Source of the DNA: an uncultured Modestobacter sp.
GTDB lineage: Bacteria > Actinomycetota > Actinomycetes > Mycobacteriales > Geodermatophilaceae
Assembly: GCF_947486615.1 (NCBI RefSeq)
Contig: NZ_CANKUD010000008.1
Coordinates: 124,001 to 188,000 of the forward strand
Length of the DNA: 64,000 nucleotides
Direction: 5' to 3'
A program made the position numbers and the translations under genes. This document shows, one piece after another, positions 27,141 through 34,131 of the stretch (positions are counted from its first letter, which is position 1; the number at the start of each line of letters is the position of its first letter). The notes beneath the pieces were generated by a model. The model was not told the DNA's origin. It saw only the letters and a program-made list of their open reading frames with translations, and did no database searches.

Positions 27141-27359
27141 GTGCCCATCCGTAACCAGCCGCCCGAGATCCGCGCCGCAGTCGGCCGCGTCATGCTCGCC
27201 GCCCGCCGTCACGGTGATGACTCCGCACAGGCTCTGGCTGCCAAGCAGCACCTGCGCTGCGCGGTCCTGGCCCGTGACATCAGGGCCTCGCTCAGCGCGG
27301 GCCTCCTGACCGGTGACCACCGGCGCGAGTTGGCGGCGATCCTGGCGGACGCGCGGTGA
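27141..27359 (+). CDS. Small helical hypothetical protein
   Basis: 72 residues: VPIRNQPPEIRAAVGRVMLAARRHGDD, then AKQHLRCAVLARDIRASLSAGLLTGDHRRELAAIL. It resembles the preceding small protein in size and helical content. The GTG at 27141 has AGGGAGG 7 nt upstream. A second GTG at 27087, with GGGAGGA 6 nt upstream, would add 18 residues; both are plausible. It overlaps the next gene by 4 bp (GTGA). The preceding ~200 bp probably carry the operon promoter. Confidence 0.55.
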   Translation: MPIRNQPPEIRAAVGRVMLAARRHGDDSAQALAAKQHLRCAVLARDIRASLSAGLLTGDHRRELAAILADAR

Positions 27360-27727
27360 CCGACCGAAGCGGCCCGGCCCCCGGTGAGACGGGGAACCGG
27401 GCCGGTACCGACGCTGCTGCTGCCACCACGCGAGTCCGCTGCGCCGTCAGCGACGGTACCGGCCCGGCTGACGCACACGCTGCCGCAGACACCGCGCTGG
27501 CGGCCGTAGCGGAGCACGTGTCTGCCCACGCGGCCTGCGGTCCACCTGCCATCCGGCTGGCCAGCGGCCTGGCGCTGCTGGGGCCGCTGGTCCGCGCCGG
27601 TGCCGTGGACGCGGTGCGTGCGCGCATGGTCGCGGTCCTCACCGCCGAGGTCGCCGGCATCGCCCGGCCGGAGGCGGAGGAGGCGGTGCGCCGCGCCGAG
27701 CTGATCCACCGGAGGTCTGCCCGGTGA
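27356..27727 (+). CDS. Hypothetical protein in the element operon
   Basis: 123 residues, Ala-rich, with an apparently disordered first third and a helical remainder (AIRLASGLALLGPLVRAGAVDAVRARMVAVL, EAEEAVRRAELIHRR). No family recognised. Both ends overlap the neighbouring genes by 4 bp (GTGA), so it is translated as part of the operon. Confidence 0.55.
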   Translation: MTDRSGPAPGETGNRAGTDAAAATTRVRCAVSDGTGPADAHAAADTALAAVAEHVSAHAACGPPAIRLASGLALLGPLVRAGAVDAVRARMVAVLTAEVAGIARPEAEEAVRRAELIHRRSAR

Positions 27728-28494
27728 CCGGCCCGCAGCCACGCAGCAAGCAGTCCGTCCGCGCCGCCTGGCGGCAGGCCATCTTCGGCGCGCCCCGGCT
27801 GACCCCTGCCGAGCGACTGGCGTGCCTGGCGCTCGCGGAGCACATGAATCCCCGGGGGGTGGTGCAGGTCAACCGCCAGGTGCTCGCGGACCTGCTGCGC
27901 CTGAGCAACAAGCAGCGGGTCACCGACCGCCTGCTCGCCGCCTGCACCGCCGGGTACCTGTCCAAGCTGGACGGGGGGAGCAACGGCCGCCCGGCCCGCT
28001 ACCAGGCCATGATCCCGCGCGCCGAGAGGACTTGGCTGGCGGACCAGCAGGGGGCCTCCGAGCAGGTACCCCCAACCGGGGTACCTGTGGAGGAACAGGT
28101 AACGGGTGCCGGGGTACCTGGTTTGGGGTACCTGCCACCTGCGGATTCGCCGGTGGCAGGTACCCCCAACAGGGGTACCAATACCCGCGCGCGACTACTG
28201 ACGGACACCAGCGCGGGCAGTGCGCCAGCCCTGCTGACCGCAGGCCAGGACGCACCAGCGTCTGCCGCCGACGAGGATCTCGCCGTTCGTCCGCGCGCCG
28301 CGCGTCAGCGCGGTGATGAGCAGCCGGACCACCAAGGCACCGGCGGGACGGCCATGGAGCTGGAGGCCACCAGCAGCGGCCCGTGCCCGTGGCACTCCGC
28401 CAACAAGCAGACGATCGGCTTGGACGGGGCGACCGTCTGCTCCGGATGCGCGTGGGCGAGTACGGCCCAGCTCCAGACGAGGCCGTGGCGATGA
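27724..28494 (+). CDS. Winged-helix protein, candidate replication initiator
   Basis: 256 residues. Residues ~20-95 form a winged-helix-type domain (LTPAERLACLALAEHMNPRGVVQVNRQVLADLLRLSNKQRVTDRLLAACTAGYLSK), similar to phage and plasmid replication or regulator N-domains. A Pro/Gly-rich middle (~115-155) is encoded by the GGTACC repeat cluster. The C-terminus has a possible zinc site, CPWH with CSGC (~219-240). No primase or helicase motifs are seen. Repeats embedded in the gene suggest self-binding at an origin; this is inferred. Confidence 0.55.
   Translation: MTGPQPRSKQSVRAAWRQAIFGAPRLTPAERLACLALAEHMNPRGVVQVNRQVLADLLRLSNKQRVTDRLLAACTAGYLSKLDGGSNGRPARYQAMIPRAERTWLADQQGASEQVPPTGVPVEEQVTGAGVPGLGYLPPADSPVAGTPNRGTNTRARLLTDTSAGSAPALLTAGQDAPASAADEDLAVRPRAARQRGDEQPDHQGTGGTAMELEATSSGPCPWHSANKQTIGLDGATVCSGCAWASTAQLQTRPWR
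28063..28179 (+). repeat. Iteron-like cluster of GGTACC-centred repeats
   Basis: Six copies of CAGGTACCCC or its complement GGGGTACCTG lie at 28063, 28078, 28111, 28125, 28157 and (partial) 28172. They include a perfect palindrome, 28063-28072 with 28078-28087, and a perfect 15-bp inverted repeat, 28125-28139 with 28152-28166, around a 12-nt loop. The cluster is inside the winged-helix gene. Confidence 0.8.
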
Positions 28495-29412
28495 CCGCCG
28501 ACTTGGCCGCCTGGCCCGTGGGCATCGAGGGATGGCCTAGTGCCCCCGGCGACTCCTCCCTCGGCCCTCTCGCCCTGTCGCGCCCGCTGTCGTCCGCTGC
28601 CCGGCACCTGTGGAGGCAGCACCCAGCCCGCCGTGCGGGGGCGGCGACGGGGCACGGCACCACCCCCACGGCACGGGAGGGGGTGCACCCCCTCCCGGTG
28701 GCCGTACGCGGACCCGGCGTCCCCGCCCGTGTGCTGACGTCCACGGCACCCCGCGCCGTCCCGTGCGCGGCACAGCAGGGTGGGGACAGTTGCGCTGGGG
28801 AGCATGGGGCAAAGCCCAGCCAGGGCGCAGCTACGGCAGTCCAGGCAGGCCACCGGCACGACACCCGCACGCACAAGCGCGGACACCGCAGGAAGCCCAG
28901 GCCAAGGCCCAGACCGCGTCCCACAGGCAGCCAGCTACCCAGCCAGACGGGACAGGACAGCGCGCGACGGCGCGCAGCCGCAGCGTCGCTGCTCCGAACG
29001 CGACGACGTCTCAGTCAGCGGACAGCGGACAGCGGACAGCGGACAGCGGACAGCGGACAGCGGACAGCGGACCGACACATCGCGGGACTGCTGCACCGCC
29101 GACGTCCCGATGACCGAGCGCCAGCAGCGCCTGCAGTGGTCCGACAGCCAGCAACGGAGTGCGCCGCCGTCCAGGCGGACACGGACGGCACGAGCCTCGC
29201 GCCGTCCCCACCGCAGTCCCGCAGCACCCCACCGCAGCGGCATGCAGGGGGCCGCCAGCGGCGGGAGTGGCCCAGCCAGCGCGACCCTGTGGACGGGCCT
29301 GGGGAAAAGTTGGGGACAGGGGCCGCCCTGCCCCCGCGCCGTTCAGGCAGGCCACCCCACCCGACGAGCTGAAACACCTGAGCCGAGCAGTGACTGACCG
29401 AAGGGAGCATCG
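28495..29412 (+). other. Long region without a convincing gene
   Basis: 918 bp with open frames in several registers, but all encode low-complexity Arg/Pro/Gly/Thr-rich peptides with no SD and no family resemblance. It contains a heptanucleotide tandem repeat (29016-29071). It could hold the replication or packaging/transfer origin of the element, or be decaying DNA. Confidence 0.5.
29016..29071 (+). repeat. Heptanucleotide tandem repeat (CAGCGGA)8
   Basis: Eight essentially perfect head-to-tail copies of CAGCGGA. The period of 7 is not a multiple of 3, so it would shift frame on copy-number change. It lies in the non-coding part of the element, about 340 bp before the terminase-like gene. 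Confidence 0.9.
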
Positions 29413-29790
29413 ATGAGCGGCGAGACGGCAGGGGACCAGCCGCCCGAGGGCACGGGGCCGGAGGGCCGCCGCCTGTGGGACGCCATCACAGCCGAGTACG
29501 AGCTGGAGGAGCATGAGCTGGCGCTGCTGCGTCAGGCCGTGCGGGTGGCGGACACCTGCGCAGACCTCCAGGCGATGCTGGACCGTGACGGCCTGATGTT
29601 GGGGGACCACATCCACCCCGCCAGCGTGGAGCTGCGCCAGCAGCGCCTCCTGCTGGGGCGGCTCATCGTCGCCCTGCGGGTGCCCCTGGGGGAGCAGGAC
29701 GGCGGGGAGACCGCTCCCCGCACGCAGTACCGGGGCATGCGGGGTCCCTACGCGCCGCGCGGCCTGCACGCCGTGGACGGTGACCGGTGA
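29413..29790 (+). CDS. Terminase-small-subunit-like protein
   Basis: 125 residues. The pattern EGRRLWDAITAEYELEEHELALLRQAVRVADTCADLQAMLDRDGLM followed by HPASVELRQQRLLLGRLIVALRVPLGE resembles P27-type phage small terminase subunits and related actinophage proteins. No large terminase gene is nearby. In phage satellites a stand-alone TerS redirects packaging of helper-phage particles; that role is inferred. The ATG follows AGGGAG. It overlaps the next gene by 4 bp. Confidence 0.55.
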   Translation: MSGETAGDQPPEGTGPEGRRLWDAITAEYELEEHELALLRQAVRVADTCADLQAMLDRDGLMLGDHIHPASVELRQQRLLLGRLIVALRVPLGEQDGGETAPRTQYRGMRGPYAPRGLHAVDGDR

Positions 29791-30068
29791 AGCGCCGCGA
29801 GGCTGCCGGGCGCGGCTGGCCGCCGCCGGAGCTGCTGGCGTTCGTCCCGGCGGACTGGCCAGATGCGGAGCCGTTCCCACGGGTTCCGGGTGACCGGCTA
29901 CCGCCCTCTGTGGCCCGCGAGCTGCGGGCGTGGGCGCGGTGGCGGCAGGCGCGGGAGGCCTGGTGTGAGCAGGGTGGCCGGTGGCCGTCCGGCGAGGTCG
30001 CGCGGTGGGCCGAGGAGTGGGCAGTCCGTCCCGGCGCGGTCCGGGCTGCCGTAGGTGGTGACCTGTGA
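29787..30068 (+). CDS. Hypothetical protein in the element operon
   Basis: 93 residues, rich in Trp, Pro and Arg (GWPPPELLAFVPADWPDAEPFP, ELRAWARWRQAREAWCEQGGRWP). No family recognised. GTG start, overlapping its neighbours by 4 bp at both ends; it lies between the terminase-like and WhiB-like genes. Confidence 0.55.
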   Translation: MKRREAAGRGWPPPELLAFVPADWPDAEPFPRVPGDRLPPSVARELRAWARWRQAREAWCEQGGRWPSGEVARWAEEWAVRPGAVRAAVGGDL

Positions 30069-30433
30069 GCCCGCGTGCAGGCCACCCGCGACCGGGGGAG
30101 GAGTGGCCAGAGGTGTGGAGCGGCCCGGGGCTGGTCTGGCCGCTGGCTCCTGGCCGTGTGCGGGCTGCGCAGGCTGCCTACGCGCGCCTTGGTGCAGCGG
30201 TCGCCTCAGCCGGTTCCACGCCATGCCGGTCCGCTGCGCGGCCCGATGCCTGGCATGAGGACGTGGGGGCTGAGGGCGCGGCCAGCCTGTGCGCAGGGTG
30301 CCCGGTGCTGGCCGAGTGCCGGGCGTACGCGGTGGCGGCACGCGAGCCGCATGGCGTGTGGGGTGGCCTGACCTGGAGCGACCGTCGCCGCCTGGCGGTG
30401 CGCCGCCGTGCGGAGGTGGCCGCTGCCGTCTGA
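30065..30433 (+). CDS. WhiB-like Fe-S regulator
   Basis: 122 residues. Four cysteines follow the WhiB pattern C54-x21-C76-x2-C79-x5-C85, with the turn motif GVWGG (97-101) and a basic C-terminus (DRRRLAVRRRAE). WhiB-like proteins bind a [4Fe-4S] cluster and act with sigma factors. Phage-borne members can repress host whiB genes or control phage genes. GTG start, 4-bp overlap with the previous gene. Confidence 0.82.
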   Translation: MSPRAGHPRPGEEWPEVWSGPGLVWPLAPGRVRAAQAAYARLGAAVASAGSTPCRSAARPDAWHEDVGAEGAASLCAGCPVLAECRAYAVAAREPHGVWGGLTWSDRRRLAVRRRAEVAAAV

Positions 30434-30539
30434 CCGCAGAGACAGCGCCAGTGGCTGGCGCGCCGGGAGCAACCGGCGAAGGGTGAGCGCCCGCACCGAG
30501 TGGGCGCACCCGCCACCGTCTCCCACCGGAGGCCAGAGC

Positions 30540-31136
30540 ATGAGCAGCACCAACGCCGCCCGCGACGTCAGCGACAGCGGCCCGACAGCCGGTCCGGGCA
30601 CCACGGGCACCCATGGCACCCCCATCCCTCGGTCTGCGCCGACTCGAAGGACTGCCGGTCTCGCGCGTCAGCCAGTGCCCCGGCGGGTGGTCCCCGCCGC
30701 CGACGTGGCCGGGGCCTACGCGCTGGACCTCGGCGCGGGCGGGGTCCTCCTGACCAGCCCGCTGGCGATGCAGGACGTGCTGGCTGCCCTGGACGGCGCG
30801 ATCCGGGCGCAGCGGGGCACCGGCGTGCAGGTACGCCCGGAGGTCGCTGATCTGCGGGACACCCTGGCCCGGCGGGTGGACGCCTACCGAGACGAGGCAG
30901 CTCAGCGCCGCACACGGCAGTCGGCACTGCCGCAGCTCGTGAAGCAGGCACCGTGGGACGCAGCCGAGCAGATGACCGTGAAGGACGCGGCGCACCTACT
31001 CGGCGTGCAGGAGCGGCAGGTGCGCAACCTCGCCCACTCCGGCCAGCTCGGCGGCCGCAAGGTCGGCGGGGCCTGGTTGCTGGACGCCCGCGCGGTCACC
31101 GTGGCCGCCGAGGACAGGAAGGAGAGCACGCGATGA
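30540..31136 (+). CDS. HTH (Xis/MerR-type) protein
   Basis: 198 residues. The C-terminal domain (MTVKDAAHLLGVQERQVRNLAHSGQLGGRKVGGAWLLDARAV, ~145-185) is an excisionase/MerR-type winged helix. The N-terminal ~50 residues are low-complexity, and a middle helical part, DVLAALDGAIRAQRGTGVQVRPEV, is seen in phage proteins. It could be the recombination directionality factor for the serine integrase, or a regulator. The ATG at 30540 follows GGAGG; it overlaps the next gene by 4 bp. Confidence 0.65.
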   Translation: MSSTNAARDVSDSGPTAGPGTTGTHGTPIPRSAPTRRTAGLARQPVPRRVVPAADVAGAYALDLGAGGVLLTSPLAMQDVLAALDGAIRAQRGTGVQVRPEVADLRDTLARRVDAYRDEAAQRRTRQSALPQLVKQAPWDAAEQMTVKDAAHLLGVQERQVRNLAHSGQLGGRKVGGAWLLDARAVTVAAEDRKESTR

Positions 31137-31402
31137 GCACCATCCCGCTGGTGGACGAGCTGGGCGGCACTGACGCACTCGGGTCGGTCTACGAGACCGC
31201 CGAGCTGCGCGCGGCCCGGGCGTTGCAGCCGTTGTACGAGGATGCCCTGCGCCGGGCCGGGCAGCCGGTGCGCACGGCCGCTGACGTGGCCGCCGAGCGC
31301 GCCGCCGTGCAGCAGCGCGCCGAGCAGACCGCGCGCCGCAACGCTGCCCACCGCGCGGAGATCGCCGCCGCCGCTGCCAGCGTGCTGGGGGTGACCCGGT
31401 GA
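31133..31402 (+). CDS. Helical hypothetical protein
   Basis: 89 residues, strongly helical and Ala/Arg/Glu-rich (AADVAAERAAVQQRAEQTARRNAAHRAEIAAAAASV), probably coiled-coil. No family recognised. It overlaps the genes on both sides by 4 bp (ATGA and GTGA). Confidence 0.6.
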   Translation: MSTIPLVDELGGTDALGSVYETAELRAARALQPLYEDALRRAGQPVRTAADVAAERAAVQQRAEQTARRNAAHRAEIAAAAASVLGVTR

Positions 31403-32070
31403 CCGTGCGCGCCAGCGCGATGGTCCAGCGCCTCGCCGCCGAGGCGGGGGTGGACCTGGCCGCCGTGACCGGCACAGGTGAGGGCGGCCGGGTCCGCGCC
31501 CAGGACGTCCGTGCAGCCGCCCGGGCACACGTCCCGGAGGCCCAGCCTCAGGACCCCCCGCAGCGTCCGGCCCCGACCACGCTGACGGCCATCGGCCTCG
31601 ACGGCCGTCCGATCGTGCAGCCCTGGCTGGCGGCTGAGAACGCCACCGTCGCGTGCGACGCGGACGTGCGGGACCTGGCCGGTGGCCGGGGCGTGCGCCT
31701 GCGCCACGTGCGCGGGAGCGGCCCCGCTGGTGCGGTCACCGCTGCTGACGTGCTGGCCGTGGCCCGGCGGCAGGACACCGAGCGGGCGGCGGCGCAGGCC
31801 GTGGCCTACCCAGAGCCGAAGCCCGAGCCCGACCCACGGATCAGCTTCACCGCCTCCGGCATCCCGGTGTCCATGCTGTCCGAGGTCCCGCCGTCCGTGC
31901 GCCGCGCTCTGGCCGCCGCGCCGGACCACGCCGCCGCCTACGCACTGGTGCAGACCTACGGGCGGCTGGGGGACGACGAGGCCGCCGCACTGCTGAGGTC
32001 CGACCGCGCCGTGTCCGCCCTCCACGGGGGCGCGGGGCTGGCAGGGGTCAGCGTCCCCGGCTGGGACTGA
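31399..32070 (+). CDS. Protein with two E3-binding-like domains
   Basis: 223 residues. Residues ~5-38 (SAMVQRLAAEAGVDLAAVTGTGEGGRVRAQDV) are a clear peripheral-subunit/E3-binding domain of the type in 2-oxoacid dehydrogenase E2 proteins. A second, degenerate copy (DVRDLAGGRGVRLRHVRGSGPAGAVTAADV) lies at ~93-123. No lipoyl or catalytic E2 domain is present. E3BD-like domains occur as modules in some phage proteins. It is the last gene of the plus-strand operon; a short hairpin (32104-32121) follows. Confidence 0.7.
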   Translation: MTVRASAMVQRLAAEAGVDLAAVTGTGEGGRVRAQDVRAAARAHVPEAQPQDPPQRPAPTTLTAIGLDGRPIVQPWLAAENATVACDADVRDLAGGRGVRLRHVRGSGPAGAVTAADVLAVARRQDTERAAAQAVAYPEPKPEPDPRISFTASGIPVSMLSEVPPSVRRALAAAPDHAAAYALVQTYGRLGDDEAAALLRSDRAVSALHGGAGLAGVSVPGWD

Positions 32071-32103
32071 CCACAGACCGGGACGGCGTGCCCACCCGGA
32101 CGC

Positions 32104-32121
32104 GGCTGGGTCATCCCAGCC
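32104..32121. terminator. Short hairpin between convergent operons
   Basis: GGCTGGG (32104-32110) pairs with CCCAGCC (32115-32121) around TCAT, between the plus-strand operon and the minus-strand cargo genes. Confidence 0.4.
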
Positions 32122-32250
32122 GGGGCGCGCCTTCCCTGGTCCTGGCCGTCGCAGCGCGGTGCTGATCTCCCACCGCGTCCACGGCCAGGACGGCGAGCTA
32201 GCCGGGGGCGGGTCCTCCCTGTGTCCCGCTTCCGGCTGGCTTTCGCACGA

Positions 32251-33270
32251 CTACCGATCTCGCAGCCAGTCCTCGTCCGGGTCCGAGTCGTTCTCGACCG
32301 CGAGCGGCTCCAACTCCACCTGGTCAGGAAAGGCGAACTCGTCAAGCTCGTCGCGCTCAATATCCAGGCCGCACACGAAGCACATGAATGTCACGGGGTG
32401 GGCGGTCCGAGCGACAAACTTCGCGCCGCTCTGTTCGTCTCGCAGCACGTCGCCCATCTCGACGCCGCAGTAGAGCCACCCTCGCTGATTGCAGACTGGG
32501 CATGTTTGTGGCTGGTCTACCTCAGAGTCGAGCGCCACATTGTGACCACTCAGAGAAGCGAGGATAATTGTGCGAGCGGTTTCATCGAGATCACCGAGCA
32601 GTGTGGCGAGGCGAGCCCGCGCCGCCGCTTGCTTGGCTGCCACTATGCGGCGGCGCTGGGTCATTGCCTCGCTCAGCAGCTCGGACGCTAGTGCGGCCAG
32701 GTCTTCGCCCCAGAAGGTTCGAGCGGACTCGGCCTTGACGGTCAGCGCGCTGTCCACGTAGCGGAGCATCGTGAGCATCGCGGTATGGAGTTCACTAGGG
32801 TCGACGAGGCCCATATGAGCGGCGGCGTTGCGCACTTGGAACACAATCGAATCGGGTTCCTTACGCCAAGCCAGGCCGGGGTACAAGTGAGTAGCCGTCG
32901 CTACGGCCTCGGCAGCGGAGATGGTCCGCACTTCGGTGGCTGGCTTACTGGCCAGGTGGCCATTATCAGTCAGGTGGAGCAGCGTGTCGCGGTCGCCTCG
33001 CTCAGTGAGAAGAGGGGGGGCCGTGGCTGCAACTAGGCTCTTGCTCAGCAGCTCGACCGCACAGCCCACTGAGATTGCGGTGAGCTGTGCTGCGTCGGGG
33101 TCGGCTGGACCAAATGTGGACAGCGCGCGACGAGCGTGGACGGTCCCTGAGACCCATAGGTGCCTGGACAGTGACTGATTGCGATAGGTGAACAGCCGCC
33201 CAACGGGCCAGCTAGAGCCGGTTCGAGCCCGAGAGCTGTGGCCAGCCTCGCCGCCGGGATCTTGAGTCAT
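32251..33270 (-). CDS. HEPN-like protein with zinc ribbon
   Basis: 339 residues. The central part is helical and carries VRNAAAHMG, with R147-x4-H152 fitting the catalytic motif of HEPN ribonucleases. The flanking helices ISVGCAVELLSKSLVAAT and TAMLTMLRYVDSAL fit the fold. A C-terminal zinc-ribbon-like pair of CxxC motifs (CPVC, CFVC) lies at ~255-300, before an acidic tail. HEPN proteins are common RNase toxins and abortive-infection effectors. The stop is TAG. It overlaps the HTH gene by 4 bp, suggesting a two-gene toxin/regulator unit. The exact family is unknown. Confidence 0.6.
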   Translation of the reverse strand: MTQDPGGEAGHSSRARTGSSWPVGRLFTYRNQSLSRHLWVSGTVHARRALSTFGPADPDAAQLTAISVGCAVELLSKSLVAATAPPLLTERGDRDTLLHLTDNGHLASKPATEVRTISAAEAVATATHLYPGLAWRKEPDSIVFQVRNAAAHMGLVDPSELHTAMLTMLRYVDSALTVKAESARTFWGEDLAALASELLSEAMTQRRRIVAAKQAAARARLATLLGDLDETARTIILASLSGHNVALDSEVDQPQTCPVCNQRGWLYCGVEMGDVLRDEQSGAKFVARTAHPVTFMCFVCGLDIERDELDEFAFPDQVELEPLAVENDSDPDEDWLRDR

Positions 33271-33524
33271 TCGCTCGCCTCGTTGGGCGACATTGCGGCT
33301 GCCCCTGTTGGGCGACGCCTGACGCCGTGCTTGTCCAGGATGTTGCGGACCGCTGAGTGAGAGCGGTCGCTCAGCTCCGCCAGCTCACGCAGGGACCGCC
33401 CAGCGGAGTAGCCGTCGAGGATGAACCGCTCGACGCGCGCCTGTACCGCCGGGTCCGGGCGCGGCACCGCAGTCCCGGCGAACTCCGCCAGCGGCCTCAG
33501 CTGCGGGCGCGGGGGATAGGGCAC
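33267..33524 (-). CDS. Small HTH protein upstream of the HEPN gene
   Basis: 85 residues with a helix-turn-helix (YSAGRSLRELAELSDRSHSAVRNILDKHGV, ~40-69) of the type found in small actinobacterial regulators. The GTG at 33524 lies 6 nt after a TACGCT -10 (33536-33531), so the mRNA is probably leaderless. The ATGA overlap with the HEPN gene suggests it controls or neutralises that gene. Confidence 0.65.
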   Translation of the reverse strand: MPYPPRPQLRPLAEFAGTAVPRPDPAVQARVERFILDGYSAGRSLRELAELSDRSHSAVRNILDKHGVRRRPTGAAAMSPNEASE

Positions 33525-33530
33525 CGGGTC

Positions 33531-33536
33531 AGCGTA
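33531..33536 (-). promoter_or_regulatory. -10 element of the HTH-HEPN operon
   Basis: Minus-strand TACGCT, 6 nt before the GTG; no clear -35. Confidence 0.45.
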
Positions 33537-33565
33537 GGGAGCTGGGGCACCGGCAGGCGTCCCCC

Positions 33566-33600
33566 GGATGGGCTGGTCCCGTGTGCGGGCCAGCCCATCC
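33566..33600 (-). terminator. Terminator of the membrane-protein operon
   Basis: GGATGGGCTGG (33566-33576) pairs perfectly with CCAGCCCATCC (33590-33600); an inner CCC/GGG pairing extends the stem. It lies just after the stop of the four-TM gene. Confidence 0.75.
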
Positions 33601-33602
33601 GC

Positions 33603-34124
33603 TCAGCGCCGACCCACGAACAGGATGCCGGCGATCCGGCGCGCCATGAAGAAGATGCGCTTGAGCACCATGAGCAGGGTCAGCATCAGGTGCAGGAAGA
33701 GGGTGGTCACCAGCGCGGTCAGCCACGGGGCCAGCTTGCCGTCCACGAACAGGACGGTGGTGAACATGACGGTGAGCAGCAGCGTCGACGCCACGACCGC
33801 CCAGCAGACGTTGGCGAACAGCTGCCAGGCGTCCATCAAGGGGTCGTTGCCCGCCTCGGGGGCAGGGCGGTCTCTCTCCCGCTTCACCTGATCAAACACC
33901 AGGACGACGAGAGCGAAGAGCAGGCCGGTCAAGATCGAGATGGACGCCAGCAGTGGGTCCGGCTTGGGGGCTTGCACCCCTGTGAGCCACAGGACCGCCC
34001 CCACGGACAGCGGGATCCCGAAGAAGGTGGTGAGGTCCCCGAAGCTGAGATACGCGACGGGGCGTCCGTCCACGTCGCGTTCGGTGCTCAGCGTCTCCAG
34101 GTGAGCCCGACCCACCTCCGTCAT
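33603..34124 (-). CDS. Four-TM membrane protein, candidate effector
   Basis: 173 residues with four hydrophobic helices: TFFGIPLSVGAVLWLTG, LLASISILTGLLFALVVLVF, ANVCWAVVASTLLLTVMFTTV and LTALVTTLFLHLMLTLLMVL. A charged cytoplasmic-type segment (KRERDRPAPEAGNDP) separates the two pairs. No family recognised. The ATG at 34124 follows the upstream gene's stop by 7 nt, so the two form an operon. Small multi-TM proteins paired with a soluble sensor are a recurrent design in abortive-infection systems; here that is inference from topology and location. Confidence 0.6.
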   Translation of the reverse strand: MTEVGRAHLETLSTERDVDGRPVAYLSFGDLTTFFGIPLSVGAVLWLTGVQAPKPDPLLASISILTGLLFALVVLVFDQVKRERDRPAPEAGNDPLMDAWQLFANVCWAVVASTLLLTVMFTTVLFVDGKLAPWLTALVTTLFLHLMLTLLMVLKRIFFMARRIAGILFVGRR

Positions 34125-34131
34125 CCTGATC

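Noticed and set aside
26933-27154. 73-aa ORF (GTG) overlapping the preceding small gene by 4 bp
   Set aside because: The GTGA overlap fits the operon style, but the composition is Pro/Gly/Arg low-complexity and it overlaps the better-supported gene at 27141.
28383-29372. Long open frames in the 28.4-29.4 kb region
   Set aside because: Low-complexity peptides, no SD, frames on both strands equally open; the heptamer repeat is read as QRTADSG only by chance.
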